A stretch of DNA of 64,000 nt from Planctomycetota bacterium (GCA_029552545.1 JAKPDO010000031.1:1-64000), one strand, 5' to 3'; counted from the first letter of the stretch, positions 9,822-20,372 are shown. The notes: generated by a model from the letters alone, not told the origin. Program-made: numbers and translations.

Positions 9822-12062
9822 TCAGGTCTGCGGCGGCTCCGGGGAACCGGAAGCAGCCGGAGCAGATGCCGTAGTGCGCTCGGACAGCAGATATTTCTGG
9901 AGTGTTTCCAGCAATGCAGCCCGATTAATCGGCTTGGTCAGATAGCCGTCACAGCCGGCCTGAAGGCATTTGTTTTCATCGCTTTTTAAAGCGCTGGCGG
10001 TCAGGGCAATAATCGGAACCACGCAGCCCTGTTCCCGCAGGAGACGTGTGGCGTCATAGCCGTTCATCTCGGGCATGTGCATATCCATCAAAATCAGGTC
10101 ATACGAACCGTTCAGGGCCTCTTCGACCACCCGCCGTCCGTTGTCGGCAATTGTTACCTCCAGTCCGTATTTTTCCAGCAGCTTGCAGATGAGAATCTGA
10201 CTGGCGGCGGCATCTTCCGCCACCAAAACATGACCCCAAAAACGAATCGGCTCCGACTCAACCGGCTTGGTCTCCGGAAGTCCTTCCTGAAACAGGTCCT
10301 CGCCGAACGTCGCCGTTGTGTTCGGCGGTGTCTGCACCGGAAGACGCACCCGAAAAACGGAACCCTGTCCGACCCGGCTCTCCACACTCAAAGTGCCTCC
10401 CATCAGTTCCGTCAGCCGGCGGGTAATCGTCAGTCCCAGCCCCGTCCCGCCGTAGTGACGCGTCGTGCTCTCCTCCGCCTGCACAAAGGGCTCAAAGATC
10501 TTCTCCAGACGCTCGGGGGGAATCCCAATGCCGGTGTCCTCCACGGCAAAGCAGACAAACGGCTGACTCCCTTCGGTTTGAACGGACACGCGCAGATATA
10601 CATGCCCGGTACTGGTAAACTTCACGGCATTGCCCAGCAGATTAATCAGACACTGACGCAGCCGAAGAGGATCGGTCAGAATTTCCGTCGGAATCGGCCC
10701 CTGCGGCAAAATTCGAAACTCCAGATGCTTTTTCAGGGCCGCCGGTTCCATCATCGCCTTGATACTCAGGAGCAAATCCGGGAGAACGCACGGAATCTTT
10801 TCCACCGTCAGCCGGCCGGCTTCAATTTTCGAAAAGTCGAGAATGTCATTAATCAGCGCCAGCAGATTCCTGCCGCTGTCCACAATCAGCTGCAGAAAAT
10901 GCCGCTGCGAGGCGTCCAGCGGCGTCTCGCAAAGCAGTTCGGCAAATCCGAGGATGGCATTCATCGGGGTGCGGATTTCATGGCTCATATTGGCCAAAAA
11001 AGAGCTTTTGGCCTGACTGGCCTGCTCGGCCCGGCTCGCCCACTCCTCCGCCTTTTTCTTTTCCTCGGCCAGCTCGGCGGTTCGAAGGGCCACCAGCTGT
11101 TCCGTCCGAAGGTTGCGCTTGTGCAAATCCCACAAATACAGTGTCAGCATCGAAGACAAAAACAGACCGCCCGAAAGAATCATCCACGGCACCTGAAGCA
11201 GAAAGCCGACCTGGTAATTGGCCCTCGGCTGACAATAAAACCGCCAGAGACGGTCTCCGCAGAGAATCGTGTCTGAATAGGAGAAGTTGGCGATGTTGAT
11301 GCCGAAGGAATCGAACCAGTGCGCCGGCTGCAGCGGTCGGCGAATCCCGTGAATCCAGACAGGTTCCAAACCAAAGGTGCAGTCCTGAAGGGCATAGGTT
11401 AACCCGTCATTGGCCGTACGCCGAGCGCTTAAGAAGCGGCCGACCTCCAGCAGACCCACCAAACAGCCGCCCTCTGAAGAGGAATCCTGAACGTCCCGGA
11501 GTTGAATTGGAATACAGACGGCGATTCGGAAGGGACCCGGACGTCCGGTTTCCAGATCCGGATAGTCCACGGCGGGCTTGCTGCTGTTTTGCGCCCGACA
11601 GAATACCTGCGGGTTCGGCTGCACGAAGAAATCCCGCTCCTGAGCAGGCCGTACAGAGGGTTCTCCAAAGCGAAGACGATAGCCATCCGGAGGCCGCCCT
11701 TCCGCCTCGGCCCCTTTCGGCTCTATCCAGCTGATAGAAAGAAGAACCGGCGAGTTGGAAAGCATCGGCTGGGTGAAATCCCGGAATTCCTGGGCCGTCA
11801 CTTCCTCCGAACATTCAATAAAACGCTCCAGGGAACCGAGGTCAAAAAACACACGGTCAATGACTTTGTGAAATTCATTCACCGCCGATTCGGCCTTCCT
11901 CGAGAAGTCCCGGACGGCCGCCCGCTCCACCGATGCCAGCGAACCGAAAAATAAAAAGATCGAGAAGACCAAACCCGCCAGGCCGGTCAGCCAGATCCCC
12001 GGCTCCTGCCAGAACATCGAAAGATTCGACGGCTCAGATTGTCTTGACGTTTCCGCAGACAC
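9822..12062 (-). CDS. Hybrid sensor histidine kinase (CHASE-like sensor, HisKA, HATPase, receiver)
   Basis: [57 protein letters not shown], receiver [23 protein letters not shown]. Confidence 0.92.
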   Translation of the reverse strand: MSAETSRQSEPSNLSMFWQEPGIWLTGLAGLVFSIFLFFGSLASVERAAVRDFSRKAESAVNEFHKVIDRVFFDLGSLERFIECSEEVTAQEFRDFTQPMLSNSPVLLSISWIEPKGAEAEGRPPDGYRLRFGEPSVRPAQERDFFVQPNPQVFCRAQNSSKPAVDYPDLETGRPGPFRIAVCIPIQLRDVQDSSSEGGCLVGLLEVGRFLSARRTANDGLTYALQDCTFGLEPVWIHGIRRPLQPAHWFDSFGINIANFSYSDTILCGDRLWRFYCQPRANYQVGFLLQVPWMILSGGLFLSSMLTLYLWDLHKRNLRTEQLVALRTAELAEEKKKAEEWASRAEQASQAKSSFLANMSHEIRTPMNAILGFAELLCETPLDASQRHFLQLIVDSGRNLLALINDILDFSKIEAGRLTVEKIPCVLPDLLLSIKAMMEPAALKKHLEFRILPQGPIPTEILTDPLRLRQCLINLLGNAVKFTSTGHVYLRVSVQTEGSQPFVCFAVEDTGIGIPPERLEKIFEPFVQAEESTTRHYGGTGLGLTITRRLTELMGGTLSVESRVGQGSVFRVRLPVQTPPNTTATFGEDLFQEGLPETKPVESEPIRFWGHVLVAEDAAASQILICKLLEKYGLEVTIADNGRRVVEEALNGSYDLILMDMHMPEMNGYDATRLLREQGCVVPIIALTASALKSDENKCLQAGCDGYLTKPINRAALLETLQKYLLSERTTASAPAASGSPEPPQT

Positions 12063-12078
12063 AGACTTTGCCTTCCCT

Positions 12079-14778
12079 TCAGGATTTCGCAGGGGACTGA
12101 GGCGGTCCTGCTTCCGCGGCGGTGACGACAGGCAGTTCAGCTTTTCCGGATGTCCCCAGATACCGGCGGAGAATCTGGGCCAGCTTCTTCCGGTCGATGG
12201 GCTTGCTCAGATAGGCATCACAGCCCGCCTGCAGGCACTTTTCCTCATCCCCTTTCATCGCATTGGCGGTTACGGCCACAATCGGCGTCATACACCCTTC
12301 CGAACGAAGGGTTTGTGTGGCGTCATATCCGTTCATCCGCGGCATCTGCATATCCATCAAAATCACATCATACTTCTGCCGGCGGGCCTCCTGAACCCCT
12401 TCCAGTCCGTCATTGGCCAGCGTAACCTCCAGACCCATTTTCTTCAGCAGCATCGAAATAAGAATCTGATTGGACGGATTGTCCTCCACCACCAGAACCT
12501 GACCGGACAGACGCTCCTCCTCATTGGCAGACAGGGTCGGCGCCGAACAGGCGGCATCATATTTATTCCACAGCGGGCTTTCCTTGGCGGAAGGCGTAAG
12601 GGGCAAAGACAGCGTAAACACCGAGCCGACACCCGGCGTGCTGGTCAGCCGCAGACGACCGCCGAGCATATGAACCAGATTTCGTGTGATAGCCAGCCCC
12701 AGACCGGCTCCCTTTCCGATGTGGGAGGAATGCTTTTCCACCTGGACATATGCGTCAAAAATCGAGGAATGAAACTCCGGCGGAATCCCGATGCCCGTAT
12801 CCTCCACAGCAAACTGTATCCAGGAGGTGTTGTCCTCCTCCAGCCGGGACACATTCAGATACACATGGCCCTTCTCCGTATATTTGACGGCATTGGTAAG
12901 CAGATTCAGCAGACACTGCCGCAGCCGGATGGGGTCGGTCTGAATTTTCTCCGGCAGTTCCTGACACTGGAGAATCTGAAAATCCAGATTTTTCCGGCTG
13001 GCCTGGGGACGCATCAGAGAATCCAAATCCTCCAGCAGACCCGGCAGATGACAGTCGGTAATCTCCACCTTCATCCTGCCCGCTTCGATTTTGGAAAAAT
13101 CAATAATGTCATTCAGCAGCGACAGAAGGTTAGACGCGCTGTTCTGAATGACCTTCACATAATTCATCTGCTCTTCGCTCAGCGGCTCCTGGGCCAGCAG
13201 GTCCACAAAACCGAGTATCGCATTCATCGGCGTGCGGATTTCGTGGCTCATACTGGCCAGAAAGTTGCTCTTGGCCTGGTTGGCACTGACAGCCGAGCGG
13301 GCTTCCTGGCGCGCCTGACGCTCCGACTGACGGAAGGAACGGTTCAGCAAAACCAGAGAAATCTGGTCGGCCAGTTCGGCGGCAAACCGAATTTCCAAAT
13401 CGGTCCAGTGCCGTTTTGTTTCCACACTTTCGGAACAGAACACGCCGATAAATTTGCCGGAAAAACGCACCGTGGCATCCAGCAGCGAGACCACCCCCAG
13501 CGGACGCAGGTAGGTATCCAGCAAATCCTGCGTTCGCGGGTCTCTCCAGGCATCATCCGCATCGATGACTCGTCCGGACTGCAGGGCCTTCAGGTAGTCC
13601 GGACATGTTTCGCCCTTAACAATAAATCCGCTGCTGTGTTCGCCCGTCTGGGCATCATAGAGGTCCTGACAGCGGAGGTGATTTTCCCGTTCCTCATACA
13701 GCCAGAAACTGCATCGCCGGACCTTCAGGAGCCGCGATCCGGCCTCCGTCAGGTACCGGGCTACGGCTTCCACATCCCCGTTGACAAACGCCGGCATCGT
13801 GGCCAGCTGCAGCAGGGCCTGCTGCTGGGCCTGAACGGTCTCCGCCTCCTGAATCCGCGCCTGCTCTTCCTGTTTCCGCCTGGTCAGGTCGCGGGCAAAT
13901 GCACAATGATATTCTTTGCCTTCACATTCGAAGTGCGTCAGAGCGATTTCCACCGGAAAACATGTGCCGTCCTTGCGCCGGTGTTCTGTTTCAATCAGCA
14001 TTTGTTTCTGCCGGCGGACGGTTTCCCAGTGCTTCGGCCAGACGTCCGCCGGAAAATGGGGGTCAATCTGCGTAATCTTCATCGCCAAAAGCTCCGCTCG
14101 GGTATATCCGAGCCAGCGGCAGGCCACCTCGTTGACATCCGCCAGTTGGCCGTCCGGTTCAACCAGATAGACCGCCTCGCCGGCATGGTCCACAATAAAC
14201 TGACGCAGCATCAGGTCTTTTTCGGCCTGGCGGCGGCGCTGAATTTCCTGCTGACGCCGGTCTCGAATCTCCTCGAGGGCCCGATTCTGGCGGGTCAGGG
14301 TTTCTTCGAGCGTCTGATAGGACGGACGGATTTTCTCCAGAAGGTTATTGATGCCGCGGGCCAGAGCAGCCGCCTCATCCGTCCCCTCAAATCCGATGGG
14401 GGTCAGATTCAGACGGCCCTTCGAATCCACAATCCCCTGCAGACCCGCCGACAGGTCTTCCAGACGCTGTTTCAGACGGCGCTGGCGGGCCATAAACAAA
14501 AAACAAATCACCAGACCAAACTCCACCAGTAAAAACAGGAGGGCCTGGAGCAGAATATTCAGGTGAATGTCTTCGCCGAATTCCTTCAGCAGGGCGGCTG
14601 TGTGCGGAGAGCCGGACTGCGCCTGCCGGATTGTCAGGTACCGAAGCATCTGAATATTGGCATTCCAGATACCGCAGATTCCCACGATGCTAATCAGCAC
14701 AATCACAGCGGCTGCAAACCAAAACATCCTCCCCGGCATTCGGCCGGACAGCCGATTTTTAAGATTCCACTTCACCAT
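12079..14778 (-). CDS. Hybrid sensor histidine kinase (TM, PAS, GAF, HisKA, HATPase, receiver)
   Basis: PAS region [49 protein letters not shown]... (kinase core), receiver [22 protein letters not shown]. Start chosen at MVKWNLKNR. Confidence 0.9.
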   Translation of the reverse strand: MVKWNLKNRLSGRMPGRMFWFAAAVIVLISIVGICGIWNANIQMLRYLTIRQAQSGSPHTAALLKEFGEDIHLNILLQALLFLLVEFGLVICFLFMARQRRLKQRLEDLSAGLQGIVDSKGRLNLTPIGFEGTDEAAALARGINNLLEKIRPSYQTLEETLTRQNRALEEIRDRRQQEIQRRRQAEKDLMLRQFIVDHAGEAVYLVEPDGQLADVNEVACRWLGYTRAELLAMKITQIDPHFPADVWPKHWETVRRQKQMLIETEHRRKDGTCFPVEIALTHFECEGKEYHCAFARDLTRRKQEEQARIQEAETVQAQQQALLQLATMPAFVNGDVEAVARYLTEAGSRLLKVRRCSFWLYEERENHLRCQDLYDAQTGEHSSGFIVKGETCPDYLKALQSGRVIDADDAWRDPRTQDLLDTYLRPLGVVSLLDATVRFSGKFIGVFCSESVETKRHWTDLEIRFAAELADQISLVLLNRSFRQSERQARQEARSAVSANQAKSNFLASMSHEIRTPMNAILGFVDLLAQEPLSEEQMNYVKVIQNSASNLLSLLNDIIDFSKIEAGRMKVEITDCHLPGLLEDLDSLMRPQASRKNLDFQILQCQELPEKIQTDPIRLRQCLLNLLTNAVKYTEKGHVYLNVSRLEEDNTSWIQFAVEDTGIGIPPEFHSSIFDAYVQVEKHSSHIGKGAGLGLAITRNLVHMLGGRLRLTSTPGVGSVFTLSLPLTPSAKESPLWNKYDAACSAPTLSANEEERLSGQVLVVEDNPSNQILISMLLKKMGLEVTLANDGLEGVQEARRQKYDVILMDMQMPRMNGYDATQTLRSEGCMTPIVAVTANAMKGDEEKCLQAGCDAYLSKPIDRKKLAQILRRYLGTSGKAELPVVTAAEAGPPQSPAKS

Positions 14779-15082
14779 TTGCTTCTTTCCTTTGTCGGAC
14801 CTGCTTTCCGGCAAGCGGATTTTTCCGTCTCGCTTCGGCGGGCTGTTTTTATTTCGGAGGGTTTTCTATCCGGATTCAGCAGGGTTTTTTACTGCTTCAC
14901 ATGTCTCGTAAGAAAAAAAACCATCCCCAAACAGTCTGATAATCCGGCGGAAAACGGCTGTAAAAAAAGGGGTGTACAGAAACACACGCAGGTCCGGGCG
15001 GTATCTTCAGGAAAAATACGGAGGCAAAAAATACTTTCGGCCGGAAAAAAGGTCTGATAATCCGCCTGCCGGCAGGAACTCC

Positions 15083-16021
15083 TCAGGCGGACTGGAGCGG
15101 CCTGTTTTTCCAGATTTCCACCAGAACCGCCGCCGAGATGATGCAGACAAAAACAAAAAAGGCCGTCGGCACAGCCGCCTGCGGCCCAAACTGATTCAGC
15201 GCCAGCGCCGTGCCCAGACCGGCATTCTGCATCCCGATTTCGATGCTCAGCGTCCGCCGCTGCGCCAAGGGCAGACCGAACAGCCGCCCCGTCTGATAGC
15301 CGCTCGCCAGCCCCCACAGATTCAACAGACACACCGCCGCCAGCGCCGGACCGCTTACCTGCAGCAGACGCTGATGATTGTTGGCAATCACATACGAACA
15401 AATGAAAATGATAAATGTCACCGACAGGGCGGGAAAGACCTCTTTGATTTTCTCCACAAACGCCCCGAAAAAATAGCGCACGGCAAACCCCGCCCCCAGC
15501 GGCACCACCACCATCCAGACAATATCCTGCACCATCGCCCAAAAAGACACCGGCAGAATCGCCCCCGCCAGCCATTTCGTCAGCGCCGGCGTCACCAGCG
15601 GACACAGCAGCGTCGAAACCGTCGTCAGCGAAACCGAATACGCCGTGTCGGCCCCGGCGATATAACTGATGACGTTGCTGGACATCGCCCCGGGCGCACA
15701 GCCGGCAATAATCAGCCCGACCGCCAGTTCCGGCGGCAGCCGAAGAACCTTCGCCAGCGCAAACGACCCCAGCGGCATCAAGGTAAACTGGGCAATTGTC
15801 CCCAGCAGCACCAGTCCCGGGCGGGCGGCAATCCGGCGAAAATCCGACGGCTCCAGAACCGCCCCGATCCCGAACATCGTGAGGCCGAAAAAGAGCATGT
15901 TGTACCGCCTGTCAATCTGCAGCGGCTGCGGGAAAAAATACGCCAGCACCCCGAACAGAACCACCCACACCGCAAACAAGCGGGTATAAACCCCCACGAT
16001 TTTGTGCATCCATCCGCTCAT
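15083..16021 (-). CDS. Bile acid:sodium symporter (BASS) family transporter
   Basis: LVLLGTIAQFTLMPLGSFALAKVLRLPPELAVGLIIAGCAPGAMSSNVISYIAGADTAYSVSLTTVSTLL, typical of the BASS/Sbf fold. Confidence 0.88.
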   Translation of the reverse strand: MSGWMHKIVGVYTRLFAVWVVLFGVLAYFFPQPLQIDRRYNMLFFGLTMFGIGAVLEPSDFRRIAARPGLVLLGTIAQFTLMPLGSFALAKVLRLPPELAVGLIIAGCAPGAMSSNVISYIAGADTAYSVSLTTVSTLLCPLVTPALTKWLAGAILPVSFWAMVQDIVWMVVVPLGAGFAVRYFFGAFVEKIKEVFPALSVTFIIFICSYVIANNHQRLLQVSGPALAAVCLLNLWGLASGYQTGRLFGLPLAQRRTLSIEIGMQNAGLGTALALNQFGPQAAVPTAFFVFVCIISAAVLVEIWKNRPLQSA

Positions 16022-16082
16022 CAGACCCCGAACATCCTACCGCCGCCAAGGGGCTCTGTCCAGCGGATGAAAACGAGGTTTT

Positions 16083-16325
16083 AACCACAGATTGAACAAA
16101 AAAGAGATTTTTTAACCACGGATTTCACGGATTACACGGATTAAGAAAAGGAAGGAGAAAAGCAAACGAATTTAACTGATGACTGATAACTGCTGACTGG
16201 CAACTGGATGCTGGAGCCTGGCGTTTGGCCGCTGAAGCTTTCATTTAACCACGGATTACACGGATTAAGAAAAGGAGGGAGAAAAGCAAATGAGAAAAGC
16301 AAATGAATTTGCAGGATATAACTGA
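16083..16325. repeat. Dispersed repeat modules ('TTAACCACGGATTACACGGATTAAG' and 'ACTGATGACTGATAACTG' types)
   Basis: Two near copies here (16083-16205, 16245-16345) and further copies at 16690-16800, 22240-22335, 22590-22830, some in opposite orientation. Confidence 0.8.
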
Positions 16326-16365
16326 TGACTGCTCACTGATAACTGTCCGCCGGAAGATAGCCCCG

Positions 16366-16440
16366 CCCGCAAGGGCGGGGAGAAAGAGCAGGAAGGCGGC
16401 GTACCTTTTCTTTTCCCCGGGCTTGCGCCCGGGGCTATTT
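16366..16440. repeat. GC-rich paired palindromes (agccccgcccgcaagggcgggga ... ccccgggcttgcgcccggggctatt)
   Basis: Two adjacent hairpin-forming palindromes; same pair in inverted orientation at 22150-22222. Confidence 0.75.
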
Positions 16441-16491
16441 TTCTCGCACAGATTCTCCGCCAATTAACAAAAGAGATTTTGGCCTGCCTCT

Positions 16492-16563
16492 GTCCTTCCC
16501 GCCATTGCTGTCATTCCCTTTGTCTCTGTCATTCCCTTTGTCTCTGTCATTCCCTTTGTCTCT
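16492..16563. repeat. Tandem repeat, 18-bp period (GTCATTCCCTTTGTCTCT), about 4 units
   Basis: Three identical units 16510-16563 plus one diverged unit at 16492. Confidence 0.9.
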
Positions 16564-16650
16564 GTCATTCCCGCGCAGGCGGGAATCCATTACTCCTGCC
16601 CCCGCGGCCTGTCCTTCGAAGCTTTAGCGAAGAAGGAAGGCGGGAATCCA
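16564..16650. repeat. dRS3-like inverted repeat (ATTCCCGCGCAGGCGGGAAT) plus 'CCTTCGAAGCTTTAGCGAAGAAGG' palindromic module
   Basis: Same composite recurs at 21900-22005, 22370-22470, 29588-29670, 30180-30300. Confidence 0.85.
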
Positions 16651-16830
16651 GCGGCCGGGAAAATCCAAAATCCGAATCTCGAAATCCGAAACAGTTAACC
16701 ACAGATTACACAGATTTCACAGATTCAAAAAAGCAAAGGACGAAAGCAAGTGAATTTGCAGGATAACTGATTACTGCTCACTGCTGACTGATAACTGGCC
16801 ACTGGCGTCTAGCTGCTGGCCGCCGGCCGG

Positions 16831-17632
16831 GTTTCAATCCCTTATTCATCAGGGAAAAATTGCAAGTGGATGAAGACACCTATCTTTGGATAGCCGATGA
16901 AAAAAGTGTTTCAATCCCTTATTCATCAGGGAAAAATTGCAAGGAGATATATGAGAATTGTAGAATTAAAAATTGACTTCGAGTTTCAATCCCTTATTCA
17001 TCAGGGAAAAATTGCAAGAACCGACAAGACTGGCTTCATAGTACTCTGCAGCGGTGATTGTTTCAATCCCTTATTCATCAGGGAAAAATTGCAAGAGTAC
17101 GCGTTTGCTTGTCGACACGGACGGGATGAGCGAAATGTTTCAATCCCTTATTCATCAGGGAAAAATTGCAAGAGAATGTGATGATAACAATCACTGGAAA
17201 TGGGGAATTAGAGTTGTTTCAATCCCTTATTCATCAGGGAAAAATTGCAAGTTAAAGGTTGACGCCCCCCCAGCGTCTCACCGTTGAAGTCAAGTTTCAA
17301 TCCCTTATTCATCAGGGAAAAATTGCAAGCGTCTCTCACGACGTCCCCATCGTAATTGCACCCTGTATGTTTCAATCCCTTATTCATCAGGGAAAAATTG
17401 CAAGTTTTCACGCGCCGGGACGGCTTTTCCGGGGCGTGGGCGTTTCAATCCCTTATTCATCAGGGAAAAATTGCAAGAAAGGACAATCTTAGGAAAGGGG
17501 TACAATTATGGAAATGGTAGTTTCAATCCCTTATTCATCAGGGAAAAATTGCAAGACAAAATCGAAATCCGTATGGATGCGGACATTACCGCCGTCGTTT
17601 CAATCCCTTATTCATCAGGGAAAAATTGCAAG
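16831..17632 (-). CRISPR. CRISPR array: 11 repeats of 36 bp, 10 spacers of 37-43 bp; likely transcribed on minus strand
   Basis: Repeat (+) GTTTCAATCCCTTATTCATCAGGGAAAAATTGCAAG at 16831, 16908, 16983, 17060, 17137, 17216, 17294, 17369, 17442, 17520, 17597; minus-strand form ends ...ATTGAAAC, the classic crRNA 5' tag. No cas gene in window. Confidence 0.98.
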
Positions 17633-17639
17633 GTAACTG

Positions 17640-17678
17640 GCCTTTGCAAGTCCTTTGTTTTCAAGGGGTTGCAAAGGC
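17640..17678. repeat. Leader-proximal inverted repeat (GCCTTTGCAA ... TTGCAAAGGC)
   Basis: Perfect 10-bp arms at 17640-17649 and 17669-17678, inner CCTT/AAGG also complementary; 7 bp from the terminal CRISPR repeat. Confidence 0.8.
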
Positions 17679-17689
17679 AAAAACTGTAA

Positions 17690-17711
17690 CCCCCTCTTCG
17701 GGGGCCTTTTT
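17690..17711 (+). terminator. Rho-independent-type terminator (CCCCCTCTTCGGGGGCCTTTTT), plus strand
   Basis: 5-bp all-GC stem followed by T-run; only the plus orientation has a T tract. Confidence 0.6.
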
Positions 17712-17825
17712 CGACACTTTTTTGCCGGTCTCCGAAAGACCAAAATCTCTATAAACTTTTGAAAGACCGAAACTTACAAGTTTTCTGTAATCGATTCTCC
17801 CCCCGAAGAATCCATCTAAACGGCT

Positions 17826-17853
17826 ATTGTAGAAGGAGTTAGCATCCTGTCAA
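17826..17853 (-). promoter_or_regulatory. Putative sigma70 promoter of CRISPR leader (minus strand)
   Basis: Minus-strand TTGACA (17848-17853), 16-nt spacer, TACAAT (17826-17831); reads toward the array. Confidence 0.6.
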
Positions 17854-17990
17854 GTCCAAAAACGGCAAAAAACGGCAAAAATCGGTTATCCGTCGTCGGT
17901 CACCATTCTTCCATCAAAAAAGAGCGAAACGCAGCCGCTTACTGGACACCGGCGGCCGGCCGTAAAACCAACATATTTCCGCAAAACCTC

Positions 17991-18018
17991 TTGCTTTTTC
18001 TTTTTTTCCCGCTAAAAT
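17991..18018 (+). promoter_or_regulatory. Possible promoter of rpmE
   Basis: TTGCTT - 16 nt - TAAAAT upstream of ATG at 18059. Confidence 0.35.
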
Positions 18019-18058
18019 GCTTTGTTTTCGATATGGACGTAAATCGGGAGTTAAAAAA

Positions 18059-18298
18059 ATGAAAGAAGGTATTCATCCGGAATATCACGTAGTCAAGGTC
18101 CGGTGCGGCTGCGGCAACACCTTTGAAACCCGCAGCACCGCCAAGGAAATCCATGCGGAAATCTGCTCCATGTGCCATCCGTTCTACACCGGCAAGCAGA
18201 AATACGTGGACACCGCCGGACGCATCGAGCGCTTCCAGAAGAAGTTCGGCTCCGTCGAGGAGTACTTCAAGAAGAAAGAAAAACAGGACAAAGCGTAG
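18059..18298 (+). CDS. rpmE: 50S ribosomal protein L31
   Basis: [63 protein letters not shown]. Start corrected from 18017 to 18059. Confidence 0.96.
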   Translation: MKEGIHPEYHVVKVRCGCGNTFETRSTAKEIHAEICSMCHPFYTGKQKYVDTAGRIERFQKKFGSVEEYFKKKEKQDKA

Positions 18299-18315
18299 CT
18301 CATTCGATTACCCTC

Positions 18316-18368
18316 TTACGCTGTTGACCTCCGTCTTACCGACTGAGGAGCGGCAGCGTAATTTTTTT
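18316..18368 (+). terminator. Terminator hairpin between rpmE and prfA
   Basis: TTACGCTG (18316-18323) pairs with CAGCGTAA (18354-18361), followed by seven T. Confidence 0.65.
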
Positions 18369-18391
18369 GTCTGCATTTTTCAAACACGGCC

Positions 18392-19483
18392 ATGGCGGAA
18401 TCCCAAAATCAACTGATTGTCCGCAAGCTCGAGCAGCTGGACGAGCGCTGCCGTCAGATTGAGCAGCAGATTGCCGACCCGCAGGTGGCCTCCAACCCGG
18501 CCCGTCTGGTGCCCCTGACCAAAGAGCAGGGCAAACTGGCCCCGATTGTCGGCCGCTTCCGCGAATACCGCCGGCTGGAAAAACAGCTCGAGGAGGCCGC
18601 GGCCCTGCTGAACGAGCCCGGCTCCGACGGCGACCTTCGCGAACTGGCCGAAGCGGAAATCAAAGAGCTCGAAAAAAAGAAAGACGCCCTGCTGGAGGAC
18701 ATCAAAAACGCTCTGGTGATGTCCGACGATGCGGCCGTCGGCTCCATTATTATGGAGCTGCGGGCGGGGACCGGCGGCGAAGAGGCGGCCCTGTTCGTGC
18801 GCGACCTGTACAATATGTACCACCGCTACGCCGACAAGATGGGTTGGAAGGTTGAACTGATGGATTTTTCCCCCACGGACCGCGGCGGCTTTCGCGAGCT
18901 GATTATGAACATCAAGGGGCCGGGCGTCTGGGCGCATCTGGGCTACGAAGGCGGCGGCCACCGCGTCCAGCGCGTCCCCGAAACCGAATCCCAGGGACGC
19001 ATCCACACCTCCGCCGCCACCGTCGCCGTCCTGCCGGAGGCCGAAGAGGTCGATATCGACATCAAGCCGGACGATGTGATTGAGCATGTCAGCTGTGCCG
19101 GCGGCCCGGGCGGCCAAAACGCCAACAAAGTCGCCACCGCCATCCGCCTCGAACACATCCCGACGGGCATCGTCGTGAGCATGCGCGATGAACGAAGCCA
19201 GCACAAAAACCGCGCCAAGGCCTGGCGGGTCCTCCGCAGCCGCGTGTACGAATACTACCAGCAGAAGGCCCATCAGGAACGCTCGCAGGCCCGCAAATCC
19301 ATGATCGGCTCCGGCGACCGTTCCGAACGCATCCGCACCTACAACTTCCCCCAGAACCGGCTGACCGATCACCGCATCAACCTGTCGCTGTACTGCCTGG
19401 ACAAAATCATGCTCGGGGATATGGATGAATTGATTGCCGCCCTGCAGGATTACGACCGCCAGCGCCGGCTGGAAAATCTCTAA
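18392..19483 (+). CDS. prfA: Peptide chain release factor 1
   Basis: GTGGEEAALF, HRVQRVPETESQGRIHTSAATVAVLPE, CAGGPGGQNANKVATA (GGQ). Confidence 0.97.
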   Translation: MAESQNQLIVRKLEQLDERCRQIEQQIADPQVASNPARLVPLTKEQGKLAPIVGRFREYRRLEKQLEEAAALLNEPGSDGDLRELAEAEIKELEKKKDALLEDIKNALVMSDDAAVGSIIMELRAGTGGEEAALFVRDLYNMYHRYADKMGWKVELMDFSPTDRGGFRELIMNIKGPGVWAHLGYEGGGHRVQRVPETESQGRIHTSAATVAVLPEAEEVDIDIKPDDVIEHVSCAGGPGGQNANKVATAIRLEHIPTGIVVSMRDERSQHKNRAKAWRVLRSRVYEYYQQKAHQERSQARKSMIGSGDRSERIRTYNFPQNRLTDHRINLSLYCLDKIMLGDMDELIAALQDYDRQRRLENL

Positions 19484-20184
19484 TCCAGCGCCTCCGAATC
19501 GGCGGCCACCTTAACCAGGCGGCCCTGACACCGGTCGCAGGAGCAAATCCCGACCTTCTTGAGATGGGTGTTCCCGACAAACGATTTGCTGTCAATCAGC
19601 CGCGCCCCCTTGGCCTGCATCTGACGCAGCGCAATTTCCGCGGCGTGCTTTTCAAACGAGCCGACCGCATCGGCCAGCACAATCACATTCCGCCGACGCA
19701 GCAGAAGCCCCAGCACCAGAAACTTCACTGCTGTTTCAATCGGCGCCCCGATCACCAGAAAATCCGTCGCCTTCACTTCGCTGAGGATTCGGTCGGCCCG
19801 CGGTTCTTCAAACGGGTCATCGCTGCGGATTTCCTGAATCACCTGGTCGTACCGCTCAAACAAATCCCGCGGAAAATCCGTGTAGCCGTCGGAGGCATAC
19901 GCCAGCGAACGGGCCAGATGCGTGTAGCGAATCTTTCGAGCCCCCTCCGTGCCCGCCAGACAATAGGACGGGCCGTGATGAATGCCGTCGTTCTCGAAGA
20001 TGCGCACCGTCGAAATGACGCGGATATGCTCCTTGCGCACCCAGGCCATCACGCGTCGGATATTGGCCAGGATGCGGCGGTGGTTGCGGATGCACGCCTT
20101 GCCCTCCGCGGTGAACAAATCGCGCTGCGTTCCCACATCAATGAGAATCCGCCGTCTGCGCAATGTCAATGCCGGCCGTATCAT
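19480..20184 (-). CDS. Isochorismatase-fold (cysteine hydrolase-like) protein with Cys-to-Ala at presumed nucleophile
   Basis: RRRRILIDVGTQRDLF (Asp region), DFLVIGAPIETAVKFLVLGLLLRRRNVIVLADAVGS (position equivalent to GVATDxCV lacks Cys); C-terminal CSCDRC cluster. Start set at MIRPALTL. Confidence 0.65.
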   Translation of the reverse strand: MIRPALTLRRRRILIDVGTQRDLFTAEGKACIRNHRRILANIRRVMAWVRKEHIRVISTVRIFENDGIHHGPSYCLAGTEGARKIRYTHLARSLAYASDGYTDFPRDLFERYDQVIQEIRSDDPFEEPRADRILSEVKATDFLVIGAPIETAVKFLVLGLLLRRRNVIVLADAVGSFEKHAAEIALRQMQAKGARLIDSKSFVGNTHLKKVGICSCDRCQGRLVKVAADSEALD

Positions 20185-20286
20185 ACCTGACCTTCTTTCT
20201 GTCGGTTCTGTTCGGCGACCCTGCTGTTTGTACGCTCGGCAGGGCAACCCGTTCAGGTTCTTTGGCTGTATCGAACCGTCGGCGGC

Positions 20287-20315
20287 TTGACTTTATTAGT
20301 TTTTCCGGGCAAAAT
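20287..20315 (+). promoter_or_regulatory. Possible promoter for trmB-rsmG
   Basis: TTGACT - 17 nt - CAAAAT upstream of ATG 20373. Confidence 0.35.
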
Positions 20316-20372
20316 CGCTTTTTCGGGCGAGACGGTGCCGATAAAAACCGCAATATTTTCAAAAAAATCCGA

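Noticed and set aside
14972-16084. 370-aa plus-strand ORF opposite the BASS transporter
   Set aside because: Arg/Gln/Asn-rich shadow translation; the minus-strand transporter is convincing.
16897-17689. Short ORFs with repeated 'FQSLIHQGKIA' / 'NFSLMNKGLK' peptides
   Set aside because: They are translations of the CRISPR repeats, not proteins.
17639-17711. Possible tracrRNA (hairpin plus terminator beside the CRISPR array)
   Set aside because: No adequate anti-repeat: only the short CTTGCAA is shared with the repeat, and no Cas9/Cas12 gene is present.
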